From: Paenibacillus melissococcoides | GTDB taxonomy: Bacteria > Bacillota > Bacilli > Paenibacillales > Paenibacillaceae | Reading direction: 5' to 3' | Assembly (NCBI GenBank): GCA_944800085.1 | Contig: CALYLO010000016.1 | Location: 51,341-115,340 of the forward strand | Length of the DNA: 64,000 bases | Shown: positions 8,600 to 16,923 of the stretch, piece by piece | Numbering within the stretch: position 1 is the stretch's first letter | Layout of the letters: every line of letters begins with the position of its first letter | Translations under genes and position numbers: made by a program | Notes under the pieces: generated by a model | What the model was told of the DNA's origin: nothing | Seen by the model: only the letters and a program-made list of their open reading frames with translations | Database searches by the model: none

Positions 8600-10030
8600 T
8601 TGATGTTATGGCTGGTAGTCGCCTTGCTCATATACATATTTCAGATCTTTACCATCGTGCTGCTTGAATACAAGCAGCCTTCCAAGGCGGTCGCCTGGCT
8701 GCTGATTCTGTTCTGCTTCCCGCTGATCGGCTTCGTTATGTACTATTTTCTAGCCCAGGAATATACGGCCCGGCGGCGGGTCCGGAAAAGGGGAGGCTGG
8801 GGGCATCCCGAGAACCGGACCCGTGACATCGGCATCCAGACGGTGAACCGTCCGGACGACCTGAACAACCCGCAAATGCATAGCCAGCAACGGTTGTTCT
8901 CACTCATTTCTTCTTTGTCGGAAAGCCCGATTACGAGCTGCAACGAGACGCGGGTGTTGACGAACGGTCAAGCGACGTTCGAAGCGATGCTGACCGCCAT
9001 CCGGGAAGCGAAGCATCATATCCATATGGAATTCTATATATTGCGGGACGACGGCATCGGCACCGTCTTCCAGCAGGCGCTTATCGCCAAGGCGAAGGAA
9101 GGGGTCCGCGTCCGCATCGTGGTCGACGGCGTCGGCAGCATCGAGCTGCGCCGCAAATATTTGCGGACGTTCAAGGAAGCGGGCGTGGAATTCCATTGGT
9201 TCCTGCCGGTGTGGGTTTCGTTTTTCCGCCGCCGCCTCAATTACCGCAATCATCGGAAGCTGCTTATCGTAGACGGGCGGATCGGCTTTGTCGGCGGAAT
9301 GAATATCGGTGACGATTATTTGGGGTTGGACCGCAAGCTTGGCTTTTGGCGGGACACGCACTTGCAGGTCGAAGGAGATGCGGTATATGCGCTGCAGGCG
9401 ATTTTCCTGCACGACTGGACGTTCGTGACCGAGCAGTCACTATCGCTTCGGGAGCTGTTCCCGCCCCATCAATGCAAGGGGAAGGAGCAGGTGAAGATGA
9501 TCTCGAGCGGGCCGGACGCAAGCTGGGATGCGATTCAGGAGCTGTTCTTCGGCGTGCTCAGTTCTGCGCGGGAGCGGGTCTGGATCATTACGCCTTACTT
9601 CGTTCCCGATGCCAGCGTGCGGCTCGCGCTCAAGACGGCCGCCGTCAGCGGGATCGATGTCCGCATCATTATTCCGGGCAAGTCGGATTCCCGCCTCGTC
9701 GATTGGGCATCCCTCTCTTACGTGGAGGAGCTGCTGCAGGTGGGCGTCCGCTTCTATCAGTATCAGAAAGGCTTCGCGCACGCCAAAACCTTCCTCATGG
9801 ACCGCACCCTGGGATGCGTGGGAACGGCGAATCTGGATATGCGAAGCTTTTTCAGCAACTTCGAAGTCAACGCGGTGCTGTTCGAAGCTTCGGCGGTCGA
9901 TCGGCTGGAGGAAGATTTTTTGCGCGATTTCGAGGACAGCGTAGAGCTCGATTACAACCAATTCGTGACCCGTTCCCGCGGACAGCGCGCCGCCGAAGCG
10001 GTCATGCGGCTGCTGTCGCCTCTGCTCTAA
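8600..10030 (+). CDS. cls: Cardiolipin synthase
   Basis: Phospholipase D superfamily transferase joining two phosphatidylglycerols into cardiolipin and glycerol at the cytoplasmic membrane. The 476 residues contain two N-terminal transmembrane helices (about 2-22 and 32-50) and two HKD catalytic motifs, HRKLLIVD at about 215 and HAKTFLMD at about 394, each followed by the usual glycine-rich segment. Length is typical. A ggagg site lies nine bases before the TTG at 8600; the ATG at 8603 is the alternative. The four-copy repeat array lies just upstream. Confidence 0.95.
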   Translation: MMLWLVVALLIYIFQIFTIVLLEYKQPSKAVAWLLILFCFPLIGFVMYYFLAQEYTARRRVRKRGGWGHPENRTRDIGIQTVNRPDDLNNPQMHSQQRLFSLISSLSESPITSCNETRVLTNGQATFEAMLTAIREAKHHIHMEFYILRDDGIGTVFQQALIAKAKEGVRVRIVVDGVGSIELRRKYLRTFKEAGVEFHWFLPVWVSFFRRRLNYRNHRKLLIVDGRIGFVGGMNIGDDYLGLDRKLGFWRDTHLQVEGDAVYALQAIFLHDWTFVTEQSLSLRELFPPHQCKGKEQVKMISSGPDASWDAIQELFFGVLSSARERVWIITPYFVPDASVRLALKTAAVSGIDVRIIIPGKSDSRLVDWASLSYVEELLQVGVRFYQYQKGFAHAKTFLMDRTLGCVGTANLDMRSFFSNFEVNAVLFEASAVDRLEEDFLRDFEDSVELDYNQFVTRSRGQRAAEAVMRLLSPLL

Positions 10031-10064
10031 CTCCTTTCGCTAGCTTGCTAGGTACGTACGGAGG

Positions 10065-10985
10065 TTAGCCTTTTCGTGACCGGATGGCTTGAATCTGGCT
10101 GGAGAAGGCCTCCAGAATCGGCTCGATTGCGAGCGGCTCGGCTTCGCGGATCAGATCGCCGACCTTGGCAAGCCGATCGGCCGCATTGAGCAGATGGTAA
10201 TCGCGGGGCTTCGGATTGCGCTTCACCTCATCCCAGGTGAGCGGCATCGAGACCGAAGCGTACGGTGTCGCCCGCGGCGTGTAGGGCGCTGCGATTGTCC
10301 GGGAGGCATCATGCTGCATGTAATCGATATAAATGCGGGTGCCCCGGTTCTTCTTCAGCCGCTCAATCGTGAACAGCTGCGGGTGAAGCTCGCACAGGTA
10401 AATAGCGAGCATCTCGCCCAGCTCGCGGAGCTGCATGAAGGTCGGGCCGCGCTTGATCGGCACGATAAGCTGCACGCCGGTGGCGCCGGATGTTTTCGGG
10501 ATCGTCCGGATCCCGATCCGCTCCATCGCCTCTCCCACGATCCAGGCGGCCTCCATAATGCGCTCTTCCTCCCGAACGGACGGATCCAGGTCGATAATCC
10601 ACTCGGCCGGGAGCGGGTCGCCGATCCGGTGCAGCGAGGGATGGAACTCGATGCAGGCCAGATTGGCCAGCCACAGCAGCGTAGGCACATTTTGGAGGAC
10701 GATATAGCGGATATCCCCGGACATCGCGGTCTCGACGAAGGAGGGGGCTCCAGGCGGCACGTTTTTCTGGTAAAAAAATTCCCCGGGAACGCCATGCGGA
10801 TACCGGATCGTCGTCAGGAAGCGGTCGCGGCACGCCGCCAGCAAATAAGGGCTCAGCCGTATCATTTCCCGGATATAGTCCGTCTTCGTTATGCCCGCCT
10901 CCGGCCACAACAGCTTGTTCGGATTCGTGATTTGGATTTCATGCCCTTCTACCATTAAGGACGCGGGCGGTTCTTTGCTGGCCAT
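10065..10985 (-). CDS. ligD: LigD-type DNA polymerase/primase domain protein
   Basis: Archaeo-eukaryotic primase-fold polymerase of the bacterial NHEJ LigD family, which fills gaps and adds (ribo)nucleotides at broken ends. 306 residues with the diagnostic segments NPNKLLWPEAGITK at the start, FFYQKNVP, the metal-binding DLDP motif, TSGATGVQLIVPI and IDYMQHD. The start at 10985 has aggaagg seven bases upstream; a longer start at 11009 has none. It is a separate protein here rather than a domain of one large LigD, and is the last gene of the ku-ligase-polymerase operon. Confidence 0.92.
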   Translation of the reverse strand: MASKEPPASLMVEGHEIQITNPNKLLWPEAGITKTDYIREMIRLSPYLLAACRDRFLTTIRYPHGVPGEFFYQKNVPPGAPSFVETAMSGDIRYIVLQNVPTLLWLANLACIEFHPSLHRIGDPLPAEWIIDLDPSVREEERIMEAAWIVGEAMERIGIRTIPKTSGATGVQLIVPIKRGPTFMQLRELGEMLAIYLCELHPQLFTIERLKKNRGTRIYIDYMQHDASRTIAAPYTPRATPYASVSMPLTWDEVKRNPKPRDYHLLNAADRLAKVGDLIREAEPLAIEPILEAFSSQIQAIRSRKG

Positions 10986-11072
10986 AGTCCCACCTTCCTG
11001 TTGCTTCATTCCGATTCTCGTAAGCTCGTCTTCTGACGTTTTCCTTCTAACGCGAACCTGGCGCTTCTCCCG

Positions 11073-12068
11073 TTATTTCAGCAGCGGCAGCGTATCAATG
11101 CGCGGATGGCGGAGCTGCCCGGTCGGCGTATATTCCAGGGCCAAGGCCCGGCACGGAATCGGCACACTCATCCAGACGATCGGCTCCCGGCGGAGCGCCG
11201 GAATCGGTCCTCCGGGCGGGCTTGCAGCCGGATAACGCCCCGCCCAGCCTTCCAGCAGCTGCCGGCGGGTCTCATCGAGTCCGATGGACGCCTTGCCGAT
11301 ATAGCGTCCTTCCAAGTCAGTAAGGACGACGCTGGCCGGACGGCCCTTATTGATCATATAGCCCACCGTCAAGGCTTCGACGAGAAGATCCTTTTTATGC
11401 TTGAACCAGTCCTGATGACGCTTGCCCTCCTGGTAAGGGGAGCTTCGCCTTTTGCTGACGACGCCTTCCCAGCCGTGCTGCTCCACCCATTCCCATAATT
11501 GAGCGCCATCCTCGAAAATATCCGCCACGAAGCAGGCGGGATGCTTTTCGGGGAACAACTCCAGCAGCAAGCGGTGCCGCTCCTCATAGGGCAGCCGCCT
11601 CACATTCCGCTCTCCGATGCCGAGCACGTCGAAGAGAACGTAGACGGCGGGAAGGGCGCCGTCGGGCCGCTGGCGCATCCGCTCCCGTTGGAGCGCCAAC
11701 GGGAAAGAAGGCCGTCCCAGCTTCGGATCGAAGACGACGACCTCCCCGTCGAGCAGCATCGTCCGGCCGCGAAGTTCCGGCCGCGCTTCCATCATGGCCG
11801 TCACGTCCGCATAGATGGACGTCTTCTCCAGCATCCGCTTGGAGAACAGCCGCACCCGGCCCTGAACGCATACGGCGAGCATTCTGACGCCGTCCCATTT
11901 CAGTTGATGCAGCCATTCCTCGCCTGCGGGGATGCGGTCGCTTCGAAGCGGAGACATCGGCGCCGCAGGAAGCGCCAGAGAAGAAGGGAGCGCCTCGGAG
12001 AAGACCGCGGCGTTCCGTTCCTCCCGCTCCGGCCGCTGTCCCGAGTCTTCCATAGGCGGCCGCGGCAT
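11073..12068 (-). CDS. ligD: LigD-type ATP-dependent DNA ligase
   Basis: ATP-dependent ligase sealing nicks in non-homologous end joining. The 331 residues contain the nucleotidyl-transferase motif KWDGVR with the adenylated lysine (about residue 58), LLDGEVVVFD, and EGVVSKRRSSPY, then an OB-fold-like C-terminus (GRYIGKASIGL). The first 35 residues are a charged extension without recognisable domain. Its ATG overlaps the ku stop codon (TAATG), showing translational coupling. The polymerase gene follows after 87 bases. No phosphoesterase domain is present. Confidence 0.93.
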   Translation of the reverse strand: MPRPPMEDSGQRPEREERNAAVFSEALPSSLALPAAPMSPLRSDRIPAGEEWLHQLKWDGVRMLAVCVQGRVRLFSKRMLEKTSIYADVTAMMEARPELRGRTMLLDGEVVVFDPKLGRPSFPLALQRERMRQRPDGALPAVYVLFDVLGIGERNVRRLPYEERHRLLLELFPEKHPACFVADIFEDGAQLWEWVEQHGWEGVVSKRRSSPYQEGKRHQDWFKHKKDLLVEALTVGYMINKGRPASVVLTDLEGRYIGKASIGLDETRRQLLEGWAGRYPAASPPGGPIPALRREPIVWMSVPIPCRALALEYTPTGQLRHPRIDTLPLLK

Positions 12069-13084
12069 TATGACTCCGTCCGCGCCCGCTTGCGCCGCGT
12101 GCCGCCCGTGGCGGCCGGCTCCTCGCCGTCATTGGCCGCCTTCTGCGCGCCGGCTTCCGCCTTGCGGGACGTCTTCTTGCGCCGCGGTGCGGCTTCCTCG
12201 GCAGCCGTATCGGCCGCTGCCGCAGGAGCGGCCTTTTTGCGCCGCTTCGGTTCCGCCGCTGCTGCCGGAGCCGCTGCCGCCGCCGGACCCGGATCGGCGC
12301 CGATTGGCCGCGGCCCCTTCATCGCCTCGATGCTGGCCTGCAGCGCCGCCATCAGGTCTACGACATTGGCGGCCGGCTGGGCGGCCGGAGCGGTGCGGAC
12401 TTCTTCGCCCGCGATCTTTTGCCCGATCCGCTCCAGCAAGCGCTGGCGGTATTCATCCGTGTACTGCTCCGGCTCGAAGGCGGTCGACAGCTGGCCGATA
12501 AGCAGCTTCGCCATCTCCAGCTCCTTCGGATTGACCTCCACATGCTCCGGAATATTCGGTACCTGCGCGACCGCCCGAATCTCATCCGGATAGAACATCG
12601 TCTCCATGACGAGGCAATTTTCGATGACGCGGATGGCCGCGAGACTGCTCTTGGCCCGGATGGTCACCTTGGCGATGCCGATCTTGCCTGTCTGCACCAA
12701 GGCCTCGCGCAACAGCTGATAGGCGTTGTTCCCGGCCTGATCGGGAGATAAATAATACGTCTTCTGATAATAAATCGGATCAATTTCGGCCAGGTCGACG
12801 AAATCAAGAATCGAGATCGCCCGGCTTGCATCATCCTGCAGCTGCTCCAGCTCGTCTTTGCCGAACAGGACAAATTTCCCTTTTTCATACTCATAGCCCT
12901 TCACGATCTCGTCCCAGCCGACTTCTTCCTTGCAGACCGGGCAGGAGCGGACATAGGAGAGCGGGCTGCCGCATTCCTTGTGTATCATTCGCATCGAGAT
13001 GTCTTTGTCTTCGGTTGCGGTATGCATTTTGACGGGGACATGGACCAAGCCGAAGCTGATTGCCCCTTTCCAGACCGTATGCAT
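12068..13084 (-). CDS. ku: Ku DNA end-binding protein
   Basis: Homodimeric ring that threads onto double-strand ends and recruits LigD in NHEJ. 338 residues; the Ku core spans about residues 1-260 with the typical opening VWKGAISFGLVHVPVK, the CxxxxSYVRSCPVCKEEV segment and LVMETMFYPDEIR. The last 75 residues are an Ala/Lys/Arg-rich low-complexity tail (KRRKKAAPAAAAD and similar) of the kind that aids DNA binding in bacterial Ku. The start at 13084 has aaggaggag seven bases upstream; the longer frame to 13126 is not needed. Confidence 0.95.
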   Translation of the reverse strand: MHTVWKGAISFGLVHVPVKMHTATEDKDISMRMIHKECGSPLSYVRSCPVCKEEVGWDEIVKGYEYEKGKFVLFGKDELEQLQDDASRAISILDFVDLAEIDPIYYQKTYYLSPDQAGNNAYQLLREALVQTGKIGIAKVTIRAKSSLAAIRVIENCLVMETMFYPDEIRAVAQVPNIPEHVEVNPKELEMAKLLIGQLSTAFEPEQYTDEYRQRLLERIGQKIAGEEVRTAPAAQPAANVVDLMAALQASIEAMKGPRPIGADPGPAAAAAPAAAAEPKRRKKAAPAAAADTAAEEAAPRRKKTSRKAEAGAQKAANDGEEPAATGGTRRKRARTES

Positions 13085-13311
13085 CAATTCTCCTCCTTGC
13101 GCCTGTTCACTCATTCGCCCGCACATCGCCGTGCGGCATCTGTATCACCATATTCATGGAGTTCCTGCCTGTATGTCATTGTTCAAAATACGACTTTTTG
13201 GACAACCTCTATAGGTAAGTATGCGATAGTTCGCTATCTTCTACGCATGCATGAAAAAGCCGCCTTTGCGTCACGTTAAGGCTTAGATGCAGCGGAAGGG
13301 AGGTTTTGAAC

Positions 13312-13500
13312 ATGGATGCACATCGCGCGAAGCATATTTTGGAAATGAAGGACACCGTCCCTGTCCAGCTCGACGGCGAGCAGCCGGTCTGGATTGAGAG
13401 CGTGGATGTCGCCAATGGAATGGCGACGGTGCAAGTGGGGAACAACCCGCTCAATACAGAGACGGTATCGGTTGACCGATTGAAGGAGCCGAACCAATAG
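13312..13500 (+). CDS. sspH: H-type small acid-soluble spore protein
   Basis: 62-residue protein matching SspH: it opens with MDAHRAKHILEM, has the PVWIESVD core, and ends in the VSVDRLKE block. H-type SASPs are minor proteins of the spore core made late in the forespore. The ATG at 13312 has a ggagg site eight bases upstream. The gene is monocistronic, with its own terminator. It is the strongest single sign that the host makes endospores. Confidence 0.92.
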   Translation: MDAHRAKHILEMKDTVPVQLDGEQPVWIESVDVANGMATVQVGNNPLNTETVSVDRLKEPNQ

Positions 13501-13550
13501 GCGAACGGCAGGAGTTGGGCCTTCCTCCTCAAGCACGGGAGCGGGAGCCA

Positions 13551-13588
13551 GGGGAAGGCGCGTTGTCAGCATCGGCCTTCCCGTTTTG
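13551..13588 (+). terminator. Terminator after sspH
   Basis: Stem GGGAAGGC / GCCTTCCC (13552-13559 with 13575-13582) followed by GTTTTG. It is almost symmetric and may also serve the convergent HXXEE gene. Confidence 0.75.
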
Positions 13589-14146
13589 TCATTTGCCCGC
13601 AGTTCTGAATTGGCTGCGCCAGCGGGACATAAGGAGGAAGACGGCAGGGAGCAGCACGATGGCGGCGAGACCGTCCCACAGCAGCCGTTCCGGCGCGATC
13701 ACGCGATCCGCGAACAGGCGGAAGAACGCATAACCGGAGTAGGGCAGGACGAGCAGGACGGCGGTGATGACGCCGGGCGTTACGCTGCGGGTATAGACGG
13801 ACAGTCCGATATGGGTGAATACATGCAGGAAGAAGATAAGGAGCAGTATCAGATACAGGTCGTACAAGGAAAACATCACGGCCGCCAGCGTTGCCGCGAC
13901 GACGACGAGAAAGACCCAGAATACATCGCCCGCGAAATCCCGCGTCGTCATTTGCAGGCTGCTCGCGGCAAAGCGGCGGACAACAGGGGACATCTGCGCC
14001 AGAATGCGGTCGCCGTGACGGCGAAGCCAGGACTCCACATAGAGGATTTCCTCGAAATCATGGAACATGAACACGATAGGAAACAGCCACATGACCGTGA
14101 CCGCGTCAAGATGAGCGGCTATCCAGCCGCTGATTGCATCGTTCAT
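13589..14146 (-). CDS. HXXEE domain membrane protein
   Basis: 185-residue integral membrane protein with about five hydrophobic helices. The N-terminal helix carries the family signature HDFEE (His-x-x-Glu-Glu) at about residue 29, and a later helix contains HVFTHIG. The biochemical role of the family is unknown. It follows the TetR regulator by three bases on the same strand, so it is most likely the regulated target of that operon. Confidence 0.85.
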   Translation of the reverse strand: MNDAISGWIAAHLDAVTVMWLFPIVFMFHDFEEILYVESWLRRHGDRILAQMSPVVRRFAASSLQMTTRDFAGDVFWVFLVVVAATLAAVMFSLYDLYLILLLIFFLHVFTHIGLSVYTRSVTPGVITAVLLVLPYSGYAFFRLFADRVIAPERLLWDGLAAIVLLPAVFLLMSRWRSQFRTAGK

Positions 14147-14149
14147 CGG

Positions 14150-14740
14150 TTACCCCTCCTTCCCCGGATGAAGCAGCATGCCTTGAAGGAACAAGCCTGC
14201 GGTATGAGCGCCCAGCTCCTCCGGCGTTCTCTCTCCCGTCTCTGCATAGCGGTAGACGAGTCTCTCTATCGCGGCGACGATCGATTCGGCCGCGAGCTCC
14301 GGATCGATGTCCGGCTTGACGATGCCAAGCGATTGATTATGAAGCATATTGGCGACGATCTGGCGAACGATGCGTTCCCGTACCTGCTCGCTGTCGTCGG
14401 AGATTTGCAGCGCGATCTTCGTCAGCTGCGGCTGTTCCCCGAACAGACGGAACAAGTCGGTTAGCGCCGAGACGATATACTTCTCCACCTCCGAAGCGGG
14501 GAGATGCTTCACCTCGGAACCGGCGTTGCCCAGGCGCAGGAGCTGCTCATTGAACTGCTGCAGAAGCTGGGCGGCAAGATCGTCCTTGCTTTTGAAATAC
14601 AGATAAAATGCGGCTTGAGTTAACCCCGCCCCGGCGACAATGTCGCTGACCTTCGTGCCGCGCACCCCCTTGGCGGCAAATAGTTTCTCGGCCGATTCCA
14701 TCAGCTTGCGCTTGCTCTCCTGCGCGGTGTTCCGTGCCAT
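14150..14740 (-). CDS. TetR/AcrR family transcriptional regulator
   Basis: 196 residues. Residues 5-55 form the TetR-type HTH (AEKLFAAKGVRGTKVSDI, then AAFYLYFKSKDDL); the rest is a helical ligand domain of unknown ligand. It is translated ahead of the HXXEE membrane protein gene and has a perfect 22-bp palindrome 16 bases upstream of its start codon, so negative autoregulation of this two-gene operon is expected. Confidence 0.92.
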   Translation of the reverse strand: MARNTAQESKRKLMESAEKLFAAKGVRGTKVSDIVAGAGLTQAAFYLYFKSKDDLAAQLLQQFNEQLLRLGNAGSEVKHLPASEVEKYIVSALTDLFRLFGEQPQLTKIALQISDDSEQVRERIVRQIVANMLHNQSLGIVKPDIDPELAAESIVAAIERLVYRYAETGERTPEELGAHTAGLFLQGMLLHPGKEG

Positions 14741-14755
14741 AAGCCAACCTCCTCG

Positions 14756-14777
14756 TTACTAACTAATTAGTTAGTAA
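14756..14777. promoter_or_regulatory. Perfect 22-bp palindrome, TetR operator
   Basis: Each half reads TTACTAACTAA, with no mismatch and no spacer. This is the form bound by many TetR dimers and lies just upstream of the TetR gene start. Confidence 0.85.
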
Positions 14778-14989
14778 TATCGTATCATTCGAGTCCTGCA
14801 GTGTAAAGGGGGACGACGATAGAAAATCCAAGGCTCAGCTTCAGTTTATCGCGGCCGGAAATACGGTTGTTGATATAAAGCATACGGGGCGGAAAGAAGG
14901 GATATAGGCTTCCGGGGCACGGGCCTTCGCCAGCAGCGGGAGGCTCGCTGCTGGCCGCCCTGCGCTTGTGAGGAGTGCCGGCATTTTTG

Positions 14990-14998
14990 TGTTATAAT
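14990..14998 (+). promoter_or_regulatory. Extended -10 promoter of the tsa operon
   Basis: TGTTATAAT is a consensus extended -10 (TGnTATAAT), 42 bases upstream of tsaE. A good -35 at the usual distance is not visible, which fits the extended -10 type. Confidence 0.65.
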
Positions 14999-15039
14999 GA
15001 GGTGTCAGTAACTAACAGTTGAATGTCGTGGAGGGAATT

Positions 15040-15519
15040 ATGAACCAATCAGCGGAATTCGCCTTTTACTCCGCGAGCGAAGCGGATACGGAACGGCTGG
15101 CCGCGAAGCTGGCCGAACGCTGTCAGCCCGGCACGGTCATCGCGCTCGATGGGGATCTCGGGGCGGGCAAGACCCGCTTCTCGCAGGCGGTCGCGCGCGC
15201 GCTCGGCATCGAGGGGATCGTCAACAGTCCGACGTTTACGATAATTAAGGAATATGACAGCGGCCGGCTGCCGCTCTATCATATGGATGTGTACCGCATC
15301 TCGATGGCGGAAGCGGATGAGTTGGGGCTGGATGAGTACTTGTATGGCGACGGCGTGTCGCTGGTCGAGTGGTCAAGCCTGATCACGCCGCTCCTGCCGC
15401 CGCGTTATTTGCATCTTTTTATGCAGACAGAAGGCGAGACGGAGCGGATCATTCGCTTGACCGCCTATGGGGAGCCTTATGTAAGCTGGATTAATGAACT
15501 TAAACGGATGGGAGTCTGA
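15040..15519 (+). CDS. tsaE: tRNA t6A synthesis ATPase TsaE
   Basis: P-loop ATPase needed with TsaB and TsaD for threonylcarbamoyl transfer to A37 of ANN-decoding tRNAs. 159 residues with Walker A GDLGAGKT at about residue 36 and the conserved SPTFTIIKEY and LYHMDVYR segments. The start at 15040 has a ggaggg site four bases upstream; an in-frame TTG at 15019 is less likely. It opens the tsaE-tsaB-rimI-tsaD operon, the same order as B. subtilis ydiB-ydiC-ydiD-ydiE. Confidence 0.95.
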   Translation: MNQSAEFAFYSASEADTERLAAKLAERCQPGTVIALDGDLGAGKTRFSQAVARALGIEGIVNSPTFTIIKEYDSGRLPLYHMDVYRISMAEADELGLDEYLYGDGVSLVEWSSLITPLLPPRYLHLFMQTEGETERIIRLTAYGEPYVSWINELKRMGV

Positions 15520-15523
15520 CATC

Positions 15524-16366
15524 GTGGATCAACAGGATCATAACAGAACGCGGGTGCTGGCCCTGGATACGTCGACGTCCGCTCTGACCGCCGCCCTGCT
15601 CGAAGGGGGCGCGCTCGTGGACGAGCGCCATTCCCAGGCCGAGCGCAATCATTCGATCAAGCTGCTGCCGACGCTGCAGTCGCTGATGGCGGATAACGGG
15701 TGGAGCGGGAAGTCGACGGATCTCGTCGCCGTCGGTGTCGGCCCCGGATCGTATACGGGCGTGCGCATCGCGGTCACGGCCGGGAAGACGATGGCCTGGG
15801 CATGGGACAAGCCGGTCATCGGCGTATCCAGTCTGGAGGCCTTGGCGCTCTCCGGCCTGCAGCAGGCCGAGCAGGACGGCGCGGCAGCGGGCCGCGTTGG
15901 GCGCATCCTCGTCTACCCGCTGATGGATGCGAGAAGGGGCCAGGTCTATACGGCTCCCTTCGCCTGCAACGGAAGCGGGGCCGAGGCCCTGACGGACGGC
16001 GTGGAGCGGCATGGCGATGACGGGATTCGCCTGTTCTCGCTGGTCGCCGAGGAGGCGTCCCGGGCGCTGGAAGCGGATGCGGATGCGGAAGGCGCGGATC
16101 ATCCGCATGCGGCCGCAGCCGTGTGGTTCGTCGGCGACACCGGAGCGCAGCAGGAAGCGCTGGATGGCCTGCAGACGCAATGGGGAGAGCGGATTCGCGT
16201 CATCCCGTGCGGAATGGAGGCGCGCTGGATCGGCCGTCTCGGGCTGCGCGCCTATGCCGCAGGCAGGCGAACGGATACCCATCGGCTCGAACCGAACTAT
16301 ACGCAGTTGGCGGAAGCGGAAGCGAAGCTGCTGGCGAAGGAACGGGCGGACCGGAGGCAGCAGTAA
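15524..16366 (+). CDS. tsaB: t6A synthesis protein TsaB
   Basis: Inactive ASKHA-fold paralogue of TsaD that dimerises with it to form the threonylcarbamoyl transferase core. 280 residues; opens with VLALDTSTSAL and carries the GPGSYTGVRI motif at about residue 77. The GTG at 15524 follows the tsaE stop by four bases and has ggatgggag upstream. It is longer than many TsaB proteins (about 230) owing to a loop around residues 150-200 rich in Ala, Glu and Asp. Confidence 0.93.
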   Translation: MDQQDHNRTRVLALDTSTSALTAALLEGGALVDERHSQAERNHSIKLLPTLQSLMADNGWSGKSTDLVAVGVGPGSYTGVRIAVTAGKTMAWAWDKPVIGVSSLEALALSGLQQAEQDGAAAGRVGRILVYPLMDARRGQVYTAPFACNGSGAEALTDGVERHGDDGIRLFSLVAEEASRALEADADAEGADHPHAAAAVWFVGDTGAQQEALDGLQTQWGERIRVIPCGMEARWIGRLGLRAYAAGRRTDTHRLEPNYTQLAEAEAKLLAKERADRRQQ

Positions 16367-16384
16367 TAGAAGGGAGCATGTCAG

Positions 16385-16909
16385 ATGGGACAACGGCCTG
16401 AATACGATGAGGATGGACGGGAAGCATCCGGCGGAGTGGAGTTCCGTCCGATGCGGCTTGAGGATATTCCCGGCGTGCTGGAGGTGGAGCACGCTTCGTT
16501 CACGGTGCCGTGGACGATGGATGCGTTCCGGAATGAATTGACGCAGAACCATTTTGCCAAATATACGGTGATGCTTCATGGCGATCGCATTATCGGCTAT
16601 TCCGGCATGTGGACGGTGGTGGATGAAGCTCATATTACCAATATCGCCGTTCATCCCGATTTCCGGGGGCAGAAGCTCGGGGAGCGCTTGCTGCGGGAGA
16701 TGGTCGTTCAGGCGCTGGCCTACGGCATGGAGGCGATGACGCTGGAGGTTCGGGTGTCGAATCATATCGCCCAGCGGCTCTATGCAAAGTTCGGCTTTCA
16801 GGGAGCGGGCGTGCGCAAAGGATATTATTCAGATAACAAGGAAGATGCGCTAATTATGTGGACCGACCTGAAAGCGTTGGCCGCCTCTTCCTCTCAACAA
16901 GCGGAATAA
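16385..16909 (+). CDS. rimI: Ribosomal protein S18 alanine N-acetyltransferase
   Basis: GNAT-fold acetyltransferase that acetylates the N-terminal alanine of ribosomal protein S18. 174 residues with acetyl-CoA-binding motif A, FRGQKLGERLL, and the family segments EHASFTVPW, ITNIAVHP and EVRVSNHIAQRLY. It starts 18 bases after tsaB, with agaaggga upstream. Its N-terminal 18 residues precede the GNAT core. Confidence 0.93.
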   Translation: MGQRPEYDEDGREASGGVEFRPMRLEDIPGVLEVEHASFTVPWTMDAFRNELTQNHFAKYTVMLHGDRIIGYSGMWTVVDEAHITNIAVHPDFRGQKLGERLLREMVVQALAYGMEAMTLEVRVSNHIAQRLYAKFGFQGAGVRKGYYSDNKEDALIMWTDLKALAASSSQQAE

Positions 16910-16923
16910 AGCAGGTGACATTC

